A stretch of DNA of 64,000 nucleotides from Paraphysoderma sedebokerense (lineage: Eukaryota; Blastocladiomycota; Physodermatomycetes; Physodermatales; Physodermataceae). The position numbers and the translations under genes were made by a program. How positions within the stretch are numbered: the first letter of the stretch is position 1; every line of letters begins with the position of its first letter. The notes below the pieces were generated by a model. The model was not told where the DNA came from and ran no database searches. It worked only from the letters and a program-made list of their open reading frames with translations. The stretch lies in NCBI GenBank assembly GCA_025602915.1, contig JAHLJZ010000023.1, forward strand, positions 186,001 through 250,000, written 5' to 3'. Below are positions 34,801 to 47,100 of this stretch, piece by piece.

Positions 34801-35263
34801 GGGGGACCTGAGGAACGGCAGCGGTCGAGTTGCCGTGTTGGGACAAGTGTCGAACCCAAGCATGACTGAAACTAGATGTCCGACTAAAATCGGAACTACC
34901 TTCTCTCGAATGGCCATATGATGGAGTGTTTGTGTGTGATATGAACGAGGAAAGTGACGACGACGGGCTGAGTTCACGAGAACGACTTGTCGCAGTTGAG
35001 GTTATCGAATGGTTTGATCCCAACCGAGGTCTCGCTTCTTCGTTGTGATGCTGATGTTGTGCCTCTTCTATTTTCTTTACTTTCACTGACTTGTAGACGT
35101 CAACCATTCCGCCTGACATGTCGACGGCATTTCCAGCGACAGAACCCGTTCGCTTTCTTCCAAACGAACCTGAATGTGATAATTGAAAGGAAGCCGTATC
35201 CGATGATAGGGAGTCCAAGGAACCGATATTTCCGACTGCAACATTAGAGTCAAAGAATGACAT
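31877..35263 (-). CDS. PAS-domain eIF2-alpha kinase (PEK/HRI/GCN2 group)
   Basis: Three exons (35263-34399, 34336-33531, 33460-31877) give 1084 residues. The N-terminal ~150 residues are Ser-rich; residues ~155-275 look like a PAS domain (YDILPSPVLLF...VLYYNPAALSLLSF). The kinase domain carries the eIF2-alpha-kinase hallmarks: GGFGSVYKA, YAIKKV, ENIVRYYNAWVE, an acidic insert of ~130 residues, then MLYIQMQYPGVTLKQWL, DFGLSEPL, TYASPEL and SDIYSLGIVMFELYHPFSTGMER. The catalytic loop reads HHDLKPEN, with His in place of the usual Arg of HRD; the catalytic Asp is kept. It likely phosphorylates eIF2-alpha in response to stress, with the PAS domain as a possible sensor. A long disordered C-terminal tail follows. 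Confidence 0.9.
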
Positions 35264-36571
35264 GAACTAAAACACTATAAAATGTTTTAATGTGGTGGTT
35301 TGAATTAGGTCTCCGGTTTTCGTCCCCGTGGCTTACAGGTTAGAAAGATCGGAATACCGAATACAAAAATAATAGAAAGGAATTAAGATAAACTTAATGG
35401 CGATAAATTATATCTTGTTGATGCACAAGAATAATTATCAATCGAAGAGAGACACTTCGGAAAAGTTGAGGGCTGAGCGACGAACGTTTCGATGATTGTC
35501 AAAGGAGCGACCGAATAAGGCAATGGATAAAGCACCACCGATAATAAAATGCCAACAAAGCAAATTCAACAAATTAGCTCGAGGAATGATACAATTCAAC
35601 CACAATAGTGCTGAAACCACTTAAAACTTACTCGAATGTTGAAGCAACGCCCACGGACGCAGAGTGGAATGAGGACTCTGGTGGCTTGAGACTAGTTGTG
35701 GATAGAAACGGGTGAAATATGAAATGATGGTAGTATTTTTCTCAGTAGTTACGATGAAGAAATGGCTGTCTCAATATCTGAAACAGCTCTTTTCCTGGAC
35801 CATATCAAAAGAGCTCATATCAACACCTCAATTAATGGGTCGGATGGAAGCACTCTTTCGCTCATCGTTGTCGTTTGTCAGGGGATAATAAGTCTCGTGA
35901 TGATGGTCTGATGAGGCGAACAAGTCTTTCCATCTCCTCGCACAACACCCCGACACAATAGATGTTTCTAAAGCAGGAAACTATTCTTTGTCTCGACGTC
36001 ACATTTGCACATCCCCTCGAGGAAATTGGGAATTTCCCTTGTCCGTGCTCCTGTATTCATACAAACAGATGTTTCTGGAATATCCGCCAAACGGAAGTTT
36101 CCGTCCGTCATCATCATCCTGCTGTAAGCTGTAAGTGAGGAGAAATTAACCACATATCTCATCCTCCTGAGAATAAACTCATTGTATCGCGAATTAAATT
36201 TATCTGGGCCAAAAAGTGCTCAGTCGGGGCCTTCCACAATCCATTCCATCTGGCCCCGCAATTGCAAAACTTGAATTGTCATCTTGCGATACAAATGTTT
36301 TTACAAATATGTTTATGTTATTCTTGCATCAAGTACCTCTCGACTTAATAGGTTGCAAATTCATTAATTAAACATACCAGGTCAAAATAAATCTATGTCG
36401 CCTCAGTAAACGCGGTTTCGATCTGGGTAATATAAATTTTAATACAAATTTTCGGCAGAAATCACCATTGAACTGCAACTATTTCCAATCATATTAGTTC
36501 TATTCATTGTAAAATTACAAAACGTTCTGCTGCTTACAGATGAAAACATTATAATTTGAGATTAAATACAA
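35264..36571. other. Long intergenic region (1.3 kb)
   Basis: Between the 3' end of the ABC transporter and the start of the PAS kinase. It should hold the kinase promoter and perhaps a 5' untranslated exon. Frames such as 35438-35620 and 35968-36162 (minus) are not supported. No RNA gene or repeat recognised. Confidence 0.55.
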
Positions 36572-39500
36572 CTATGATAAATCAGTCTCTACTGCCTCCA
36601 TCTGGTTCATCACTAAACGATAATAATGATTTTTATTGTTCAACAACTGCGCATGCGTTCCTTGCTCCACAACCTTCCCATCGCTCAATACGAAAATGAC
36701 ATCGGCGTTTTGAACAGTGGACAATCTAGATAAAATGTAAATCATGAGGGGCGATGCAACGGCACAAAGAAACTCACAAAGGAGAAGTGCGAAACATACC
36801 GGTGAGCAATGATCAAAGTAGTTCGTCCTACGGAGGCTTTATCTAATGCATCTTGCACCAATGACTCTGATTCAGCATCTAAAGCAGATGTTGCTTCGTC
36901 AAGTAACAAAATTTTCGGTCTTCTCATCAGGGCCCTGGCAATCGCAACTCGTTGCTTCTGACCCCCGGAGAGTAATGTTCCCTTTTCGCCGACCATTGTG
37001 TCGTAGCGATGAGGTAACGACATAATAAATTCGTGAACATTCGCTTGCTTGGCCGCTTCGTATACTTCATCAGCAGTAGCAGTAGATGGATCGATTGCAC
37101 CATATTTGATGTTATCCAAGATGGTGCCGTCAAATAAACAGGGTTCTGGATGTATAGATCGAATACGTCAACATCGGACTATCAATAGACCAACAATTAC
37201 AAGTGAATTTAGAAAAGTCATACAAACCTTGGCTGACCAGGGACAACATAGACCTCAAAGCTTTGATGTTGATAGTGGACACATCGACACCATCAATACA
37301 AACTTTGCCCTTTTCTGGATCATAAAACCTTTCTAACAGTTGGATACAAGTGCTTTTCCCGCACCCGCTGGAACCAACCAGCGCTACTTTTTGGCCGGGT
37401 AAAACATCAAATGACAGTCCTCGGTGTACCATAACATTGGGTCGAGTCGGATATCGGAAATGGACATCGTTAAATGTAACACGTCCTTCCTTGACCACTG
37501 ACGGCGGTGACCCAGCTGTCGAAGATGAGTCGATGCGCGAAGGTCGATCAAGAAGTTGATAAATCTGGATAGCAGCTTCACGGGCGCTAGAGTAGCTGGG
37601 AAGGAAAGCTAGGAAGATTCACGGGAAGTTAGGAATAACAGAGAATGAATCGCATTAAAACTACTATTGCAAATTAATTACCGGACAGACGACCACCAAG
37701 AGATGAAGCAAAAATAACAGTAATGATAACACGGAACACATCTTGGAACCGATACAGTTCGATTGTGACCAAATAACCCGCATATGCAAAAGCGACAGCA
37801 TAAACCTTCAATTGATTGGCGGTCGATTAGTTATGACCTTCATCCTTTGCAGCGATGAAAACAACTTACAATGAATAAGGCCGACTGTGAAATAGCAAAG
37901 GTCACCGATGACACAAATGCCTTTTTGCGGCCAACTCTATAGGGTCCTTCCAAACTTTCGTGGTACATTTGCAATAATTTGTGCTGTAAACCAAAAGCAA
38001 TGACGGTTCGAATACTTCCGATTGCTTCGGAAGCTAAATGTCCTGGTTTTTCGTATACCTGTGAAGAACACAGTCAAAAATCAACTTCACAAGATAAATC
38101 CAGAAGGGAGTTCTTACCTTTTCCGTATCGCGAGACAACCCTCTGAAGTTTCATATGAGAGGGCCCGTTAATACAACAATCAGGAAAAAAAGTATTGACG
38201 GAATATTAACATACCTCATAGCTCGCTGCTGCAACATTCCGGAAAATAAGATCAACGGAGACACGGCTACCACCACTAAGGCAAGCTGCCAACCCGTGAT
38301 AAATGAAATAATAATGGCGACTATAATACCGGTTGAAACCTGCAAGATAGTACCCAGCGAGTCCCCAACCAGACTCCTCACCATTGGCGCTTGTGTCGCT
38401 AATTTGGCTCCCAACGTGCCCACTGAGTGTTCGGGTACATCGAAATAAGCAATTTCTTGTCTCATGAATGCAGCAAAACATAAACTACGCAATCTCTGGG
38501 TTAACTTTTCACCGGATTTGATGAATAATGTCACTTGAAGATAATTTGAAACAGCTGCGACGACGGCAATGATAACGAAATAGATAGCGTATCGAATACC
38601 AAGTTCTTTCACTTTATCTGCATCGGCAACACGTTGACCAGTAGTGGGGTCAATGATGTATGCAAGACCAAAATCAGCGATGGTCTGGGCATATATAACA
38701 GCGTACGCAGGGGTTGTTGACCCGGCTGAGTAAAACAAGGGCAGTAAACGGGGTTAATCCTCAATGATGAAAACGATTCTCAATATTGAAATGGACAGGT
38801 TACCAATCATAGCTGAAATTGTTCCAAACAGAAGCATCCATTTCTCAGACCAACTGAGCCTGAGAGTCCTCATGAACAATGACTTTTCAACAGGTACGGG
38901 AAGATTTTCAACAGTCGGATTCACGACGTTTAAGTCAACAATTTCTTCTTTCTTGGAATAACCTAGCGCGGAGTCATTCACATTGGTGGATGAATCGCTT
39001 GACGAGGTGGCAACAGCGGTATCACTGTTTTCAGTCGGAACTTCGATTTGTTGATCATGAACCAAGTCATAATAGTATCCTTTTTTCGTAAGTAGCTCAT
39101 CATGCTTGCCGACTTCTACGACCACCCCTTTCTTCATCACGATGATTTTATCAGCATTTCGAACGGTACTGAGTCTATGTGCAACAATAATGGTGGTTCG
39201 ACCTTTAGAGGCACGATTGAGGGCTTCTTGCACAATGCCTTCACTATTATTTGTTCAAACAACCAGATATATTAATTACGTACTGAGGCAGATAAGACAG
39301 ATGATGACCGTACCTTTCGGTATCCAAGGCCGAAGTAGCTTCGTCAAGTAAACAAATCGCAGGGTTTCGAATTAACGTACGGGCAATCTAAATTAGTTGA
39401 TAAGTAAGTTTATTCATAGTCCCAAAAAATATAGGCAAAAGAACTTACTGCAATACGTTGTTTCTAATGTAGCGACAGAGACGGAATCAATATTTCTTAG

Positions 39501-41731
39501 CCTGGATTAATCAATATCGTGTAATCCAAATAAAGATAGATACCTGGCCACCGGATAATAGGGCACCTCTTTCGCCAACCCAAGTGTCTAATTTGTCAGG
39601 CAATTTCATCACGAAATCATAGGCATTCGCATCCTTTAATGCTGTGATGATTTCATCTTCGGTCGCTTCGCCGCTCTTTCCCCATGAAACTAAAAAAGAT
39701 GGTCAAATATTATATCATACCGCTCGTAGATAACCAACGGAGTCATACCATTTTGACGAATGGATCCTTCAAACAGCACTGGTTCTTGTCCCACATAACC
39801 AATTCGACCTCTATACCAATCGATATTCAACGATTTAATATCTCGTCCGTCCAATTTAACTTGACCACTTGAAGGAGTGTAATATCTTTCCAATAAACCA
39901 ATAGTAGTACTTTTCCCGCTGCCAGAAGCACCAACCAAAGCGACGGTTTCACCTGGTTCAATGGTGAGGTTAAATTTCTTAAGAATCGGGACGTCGGGTC
40001 GAGTCGGGTAGGCAAAATCAATGTCGACAAATTCTATCTTTCCGGAAACATTTTCAGGTTTTTCACCAGATTCGTCAAAGGAGTCGATTTCGCTTTGACG
40101 GTCAATAATAGCAAAAACTCGCTGTCCAGATACTTTTGCACTGAAGAATGCAGCAAAATTGGGCGATGCATTACCTTCAATATCTTTCAGTTAACCGCAA
40201 ACTCAAATGATGTAAAGCAAGCCCTGAGCTACAAACCTAGTGAAAAACTTCCAATAATGTATGCTACCAAGACGTTCACAAGTTGACCCACATCAATGGT
40301 ATTGTCTGCGATCAACCGACTTCCCCACCAGAATGCCAAAGCATACACAGAAAACAACACAAGGAAAATCGTTCCCGTTCCAGCACCAGTTAAGTATCCA
40401 CGTTTATATTCTTGGACTCTGGCACTTTCCAACGCTTCGTCAAAATCTTTTTGATGCTTAGGTTCACCGGTAAATGAGGCTACTGTTCTAATGTTACCCA
40501 AAGTTTCTTCAGCAATAGCTCCGGATCTGGCATATGCGGTTTGAGATTTTTGAATATAAGCTTGCGAGAGTTTTCCGGTAATCGCAGCGGATCCGACTAA
40601 GAGAGGCCATGAAATACAGAGAATTGCGGTGAGGAGCGGGCCCTTGGTGAAAGCAACCACGAATGCGGTGATGAACGTAACAATATATTGCAAGGTAATC
40701 CCCACTAAAAAATCAGCAATATTAATGTTATGTTGCCATCGATCTGGAATATGATAAGACAAACCTTTGTCGCCGATTCCTTCCTGGATCTGCTGAACGT
40801 CCGACGAAATGCGACTAGTGAGCTCTCCACGTTTCTGGGCATCAAACCATCCCATTTCTTGACGAAGCTATCATATGATTATCGTCAGCTGTCTGTGAAG
40901 GCACAACGTTTCCGTTATAAAGATAAATGTAAATTGTACCAAGGCTTTGAAGTAATTCTCCCTTATCTTCTTGGCTTGAGATTCCGACGCAATTTGCCAG
41001 AACCCCATTTGAAGATAAGCTACGACAAACGAAACAACAGCAAGAATGATAAAGAAAATAACTAATTATAAAAATAAATAAAAATGGTTAGGAATGTATC
41101 TTATAGGAGAGGGAACATAGAATTGACTCACTTGTTCGCAACAACTCCCTATCAAACTCTTCCTTTGCAGCATCGTATAACGCAGGAGGAAAACCAGGCT
41201 TTGTCTTTTTCGCTTCAATCGCTAAGTCAAACTTTGTATACACATTCACCAAGTCACCACTATCAATTATCACGCAAACAACATGAAGTTAGATTTCAAA
41301 TACACCATGCATAAATCCGGCGAGTCATGCTTCCCAACTATATCAGAAAGCGAAACTTACAGTACGATTGTCAATAGAGGCAGCGCAACTGAATATTGTC
41401 AACACAATTTAAAAGTGAAGTGAGTATTTCATTCTTCATACATTCTGGAGACATAATGATACAGGCGGAAGATTAGACGGCACACACCTCCATTTAGAAT
41501 TGCTCCAAATGTACCAATTGCGATGTAAACTTTATCCCTGGTATCGGAAAATCTGAATAACGAGGAGAAAGATATACTAAGTGGGGTTGTGGAAGTTTTG
41601 CTATCTTCTCCCCCGCTTTCATTTCCTGAATCCTTGTCCGAGGACGCATGCTTATCGTCCGTGTTAGCCTTTTCTTTGAGTTCGATATCGAGATCTTTGG
41701 GAGAATTGTCGCTCTTTTCGCTTTTCCCCAT
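36572..41731 (-). CDS. Full-length ABCB transporter (P-glycoprotein/MDR type)
   Basis: ATP-driven exporter with architecture TMD1-NBD1-TMD2-NBD2, 1307 residues from 18 exons (41731-41488, 41388-41361, 41259-41132, 41061-40940, 40867-40765, 40704-40237, 40174-39749, 39689-39544, 39463-39449, 39387-39314, 39243-38804, 38725-38215, 38142-38118, 38058-37870, 37805-37682, 37608-37228, 37145-36800, 36725-36572); the total is in phase. Both nucleotide-binding domains are complete: Walker [10 protein letters not shown] and GSSGCGKST, signatures [10 protein letters not shown] and [10 protein letters not shown], Walker [13 protein letters not shown] and [13 protein letters not shown]-loops AHRLSTV. Residues 1-60 are a charged cytosolic tail. 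Exon 9 is only 15 nt and encodes KQRIA of the first signature. Substrate is not deducible; members export drugs, lipids or peptides. The start is the first ATG. Confidence 0.96.
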
Positions 41732-42148
41732 TTAAAAATGCAAAGTGAAATAATGTAAAAAGAGAAAAGGCAACAGATTCTGGTTGTTTGATTCAAGAGC
41801 CGATGACTCCGCTCAGCGAAATCGTCCGCCTTATATTCGGAGTATTCGGATAATTGTTACAAAGAGGTGTCGATTGTCGTGGCAATAATTTTCACACTGT
41901 GATTGGGCTTGATTCGAGCCATGGAGAGTATAATGGGCTCAAATGAAAAGACATAAATATAATCAACCTAAATTTCATTCGGCTATATTCTTTGCTCTTC
42001 CGGAACTTCGAAAGTGGGTCGACCTGGAGTATCTGTCAGCAACTCGGCACAAATACAAATTGCATTCTGCAGACAATAGTGATCGAGTTATTAACATATT
42101 ATATTTACATATTACAAGGATATTATCATATATACATCCATTTAATGA
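41732..42148. other. Intergenic region upstream of the ABC transporter
   Basis: About 420 bases between two leftward genes. AT-rich in the right part; no gene seen. Confidence 0.6.
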
Positions 42149-43748
42149 TTATTCTTCCGAACTAGTCTCGTTGTAAAGTGTAACATCTGAGGTTGCCGAC
42201 CTTGCTAGCGACAAATATTGGCTGTCTTCCGGCATGGATTCAAGCGTATTTACACATGCTAAAGGGAACACTCCGGCCTTTGATGATTTAGTCATATTCT
42301 GCCCATAGGCCCAACCGTCATCGTAAACATCGACTATCAGTACCATGTCCCCAATGTCCAGATCCAACTCATCATCCAGTGCTCTCCGGTATATGTGCGT
42401 GACTGTGAATGTATTGGAAGCGAGTGTGGATAATCGATTTGGTGTAGACGATAACGATGGCAGCGAGTCCTTGCGAGGGGAAGGCGGCGGTTGCATAGAC
42501 GACCGGGCCGAAGTAACCGACTGACGCTCTGCCGTCCCCAGATTTAACATTGGCGCTACTCTTGTCGAATTGATGTTATTCATTGACATTATCGAATGAG
42601 GTCGAGCATCGAAACTTCCTGACTCCTCGACCTCAAGCGGGGGTGGCACAGTTAAAGCTCCCAAACTGTACTTCCTTGCTAAAGGGCCCTCCATGGGTCC
42701 ATCGGGTTTTTCATCCTTCTTGATGTTTCTTTTCTTCCTAATAAATGCAACCAGCGAAAGGCCTATCACAAGGAGGAATATACCCCCCAATATCGAGCCA
42801 ACAATCAGCGGATTCGGTGGTGTGTTATCGGTAGACGCAGCTGGCTGACTTCCGTTGTTGCTGGGCGGTACAGGTGATGCAACGGTATTGGTAATGCCTT
42901 CGAGTGGGTATTTTTCGCAAAAACTCTTGTAGTATTCTCGGTACGACGGACAATTTGTACACATATCTGTTGTTGAAGATTTACCTATAAATATCTAATG
43001 TTACTTGATGTCTCATTGCGAATGCATTCTGACGGTAGCTACATACCACATATCGTTTGTTCGTTTGACGCCGCATTGACACAATTTGACGTTGAATTGA
43101 AAAAGATATTCCTATCGCATAATTGCTTCACACTATCCAACTTTCTTTGCTTCGCTTCTGCGGGGCCACCATTACAATTCTTTTCGACCTTCGACACTGC
43201 ATCCAAACTACTAAGATAGTCGTTACAGCTACTCTGGCATAACCCTGGCCCTTTTAACCTTCCATTCTCGAAATTCTGTGTGCAGTTCGAATTGGCGGCC
43301 ACAGAGGCACAGGTGAATGAAACAAAGTACTGAACTCCGGTGGCATTGAAATTAGACTGGTTCGGATTACATTGAAAGTCTGAATAAAATTGGCTAATGA
43401 AATTAGAGTCCGCCAGTCGAGAACCTATCCATGCATCAAAGGTCCTTGTATCGTTATATAGGAGGGTATTGTTGCTGCTTATCAGCGGTTGTATGAAGAC
43501 GTTTCTGAAATCGTTACAATACGAACTGCCGGAGAGTGAAAAGCAAGTGTTGTTTGGTCTCGGTTGAGCCATGACGGATATATGCTGCTACGGATGAACT
43601 TGTGACTTTTGCGACCGTATTGTAGATTCTCGGAGTTATGAACGAGAGAGAAACCCAAAAATACTGAGGAGAAGAGGATAAATTGTTTAATAAAAGCAAC
43701 ACAGCGCAATAATCCATCATCCCCAATCACTACAGTACGATTGGTCAT
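42149..43748 (-). CDS. Single-pass membrane protein with Cys-rich ectodomain and cytoplasmic SH3 domain
   Basis: Three exons (43748-43665, 43587-43047, 42984-42149) give 486 residues. The short first exon supplies a hydrophobic leader (CVAFIKQFILFSS); its boundaries are the least certain part, but it joins in phase across a 77-nt intron. The ectodomain (about residues 30-265) has roughly 15 cysteines and many N-glycosylation sites. A single membrane segment follows (NPLIVGSILGGIFLLVIGLSL, then VAF) with a basic stop-transfer (IRKKRNIKK). The cytoplasmic part has a PPPSP motif and ends in an SH3 domain at ~400-455 (YRRALDDELDLDIGD, DDGWAYGQN, GVFPLACV). The layout resembles fungal surface sensors with SH3 outputs. 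The ectodomain fold is not recognised. Confidence 0.78.
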
Positions 43749-44170
43749 ACTGTGGCTGGTGACACCGCATTCATTGCATTCATTTGATGTTCCCTCATAT
43801 GGTAAGCCGGGCTTGTCCCGCTGAACGCGCTTGGCTTTGAATGGCTCTGCTGGAGCCCCCGAGGTATGGTTACCAATTAACAACTTTTGATGTTAAATCT
43901 CATTGTCTAATCCTGTAATCTTCGCAGCATTTTATTTGCGGGGTGGTGGGACACTGCAAGTGATACTCAGCTTAGTGCTTCCTCGGCAATGGTAACGGCG
44001 GAAACTCGTCCTTTTACAGTTCCATGGAAATTGCTGGTGTGGCTCAACTGCAAATAATATTGTCTATTGTACATCTCAATACAAATTGTATGCAATAAAA
44101 AGATATTTAGTTACACATAATTTAATACATAATATTTCTAATATAGCTTTCTAATTTATTTTTTTTCCTA
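43749..44170. other. Intergenic region
   Basis: About 420 bases between two leftward genes. The left half is GC-balanced and the right half AT-rich with an AATAAA-like word near 44094, probably the 3' end of the RhoGEF gene. No gene seen. Confidence 0.6.
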
Positions 44171-47100
44171 TCAGTTTTCTAACCCGGTCTCACCACTTCG
44201 GGTACCTTTGGACAAATTCGTCACTGAACTACTTGAACCGGATCTCGTCACACTTCTCTGTGATGCTGATCTCAACAATTGTTTTTGAGATAAGATTTCA
44301 TTCAAATCTGAAGTATATGAAATTCCCCGTTTCAATACAGATGAGTTGGGTGATGCTGGTCGCGAGAGTTGCGGTGATTGAGAGCCATGAGTGGCGTTCA
44401 CTTGATCGGATGTGCTTGATTCATTTAAATTCGGAATAGAAGACGCTCGCCCACTAGAGACAATGCTTTTGTTTAACATCGCTTGCTTGGGTAGGGTGGC
44501 GGCTATTGCAGCTAAATTTTCAGCTGAGCCTGTAAATTTGCCTTGAATTTTCGTTAGTGGTGATAACTTGGGAGATCCCGACTTGGCATGCAACTCTGCA
44601 TGAACTGTAATTAACTTCTTGGGGTCTAGTTTGATTGAGTTGTTGGTCACAGATAATGAGGTTGCTTCGGCCGTTGGAGTCGCTGCTACTACAGAATTCT
44701 GAAGCACAGAACCTGATGGATCCGTTGATTTTGTAGACTTGGCCGATACAGCAATATCAATTTTCTTGTCGTCAAAATTCTTAATTAAGGAGGAAACCTT
44801 CACACTCGGCAGTGCGCTGGTCACTTGTGAGGCTTTGGATGTTTCTGAAGTGTTACTGTTTCCGTCAACAGTCGCTAGACTTGGATTTGAAGATGGCTTT
44901 GCCAAAGACGGTAGATCTTCATCCGACAGATTAGAATACTTCAATTTATAACTAAATTTTGCACCATCGTTGCTAGAACTTTCCCTGAACTTCTCAAGTT
45001 CTTCGAAGAAATTTTTGGATCTGATTTGTTTGATAATCGAAGGTTTGATGAGAGAAGGCATTTCAATTGCACCAATTTTCGATGCAGAATCCGTGGAAAC
45101 AAGTTTCGGATTGGAGTTATATGCAGGTTTCGCTTCATTCACAGGTTTTCGGGTGTTGGATCCAGTTAATCCCTCTATCTTTTCGAATCGTTTTCGCAAT
45201 TCATGGACAGACCCAACACGTTCTTCTTTAGGAAGTACCAATGAAGCACGCTCAACCGTCTCATCACTCAGTTGTTTCGATTCCTTGGGATCTCCAAGGC
45301 TTGTCGATTTCACCTCGTTACTACTGGGCTCAGCTCTCACCGAGGGACCGATGGTAGATTCAACTTTAACGGATTTTTCTTCTTCAATAACAGCGGTTTT
45401 CTGCGGACCTTCGACGGCACTTGATTCCATTTTGGTCGGTGGAACGCTTGAAGATCCAACATGAACAGATTGAACCACCACAATTTCGGCCTTCTCTGGA
45501 ACCTCAAGTGCAGTGGATTCAGTTGTCTTCATTGGAAGGCTAGAAGATTCGACGTGAACAGACTCTACTACTGCAACCTCGGTTTTCTGCGAAACCTCAA
45601 CGGCATTTGATTCGGCTTTAGTCGGTGGAACGGTAAAAGGTTCAACGCGAGCAGGTTCGATTACAACCTCGGTTTTCCGTGGATCCTCAATTGTGGTGGA
45701 TTCAGTGCTCGTTCTTGAAGTATCATCAACTTCAACCTTTACGGGTTCGGAGATTACTACATCGACCTTCTTCGTAGGCTCAAGAGTACCGAAATCTCTG
45801 ATCGTCATTGCAAAACTAGTAGGTGCAACCTGGACGGATGCGTCTGCTGCGGTACCGTTTATCGTCGCCGGATCAACAGTACTGAACTCAGTTCTGTCAG
45901 TTTGAACGCTGTCCTTGTTGGATTCGGTATTCGCATGTTGGCTCATTTGCGAAGGTTCAACAGATTCGGTGCTCGCCATAGGAACACTAGCAGGTTTTAC
46001 CTGTACGGGTCTTTCTCCTGCGACAGCGCTCAATCGTGGAGGGTTCGAAATTTCAGCCATTGAAACTGTCAGTGTGGGAGCTTCTTCGCCTACTGTCTTC
46101 ACCACTGTTTCCACTTCTTCAATTTGAACTTCAGCTGTTAATGCTTCGGTGAATGCAAAGGCGTTTTCTACAACTGCAACAACTGAAACAGCAACATTTG
46201 CCGCTGACTTTTCAACAACTTCATCAGTTTGCTGAGGAATTACCTCTGCAAGCTGTTCAGAAGAATCATCAGCACGTTCAAATGCCTTGATCTTCGAAGC
46301 GATGACTTCTGCTCCAGTTTCAGTACCCTTATCAGCGGGCCCATGGTCATTCGTCAACGGCACTTCAGCGACAGTACTTGCGCCATTAATCACATCAACT
46401 GTCGATACAACGACTTCGCCAGTATTTTCGGTCACTGCTACAGTATCATGGGCTACAGTCGTGACCGACTTTTCAATTTCAACATCCACTGTTTGTGGAT
46501 TGGCGATTGTTTCGGTAGGTACAACAACAGTAGAGGTTGAAACTGCGGCTGGCTGGTTTGGAACTTCGATTGCTGACTGATCGACGGATCGATTATCGTC
46601 TTTCTGAAGTAAATCGGCTACCTGCCCCACAGTAATGTCATCTGTACTTTCGAACACCGCAACAATTGGATCACTGGAAACAGTTACAGAACTTACACCA
46701 ACAACATCGATGTTACGTACAACTGTTGTAGCGTTCAGTGTCTCCAACATTCGATTTTGAGACACAGAAAGAGGCGAAAGACTTGTAGCACGTGATGATC
46801 GAATAGGAACGGAAACACCTGTAGATTCATTCAGGCTTGTACTAGCGTTACTAGTATTCAATACTTTCGATGCCTGTGCCACTCCTAAACCAGCTAATGC
46901 TTTTTGCGCAAAAGAATTGACTCGCTTAAATTCTGAAGTTTGATCAGCGCTGCCATGGAAGTCTTCATCATTGGGGCTTGATAATACTGACTCCAAGGAA
47001 GAAAGTAAAAGGAATGCGTCCGCCTCCTCTCTTGAAATAAGTAGAGTGGTGGCTCTTTGTGGACGTAGCATATCATCAGCACTCCGTCCGTAACTAGTAC

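Noticed and set aside
35438-36162. Two small minus-strand ORFs upstream of the PAS kinase
   Set aside because: No supporting features; could at best be 5' untranslated exon sequence.
44970-46580. Several plus-strand ORFs opposite the RhoGEF tail
   Set aside because: Antisense shadows of a biased Ser/Thr/Val-rich coding exon, repeated at the same spacing as the minisatellite.
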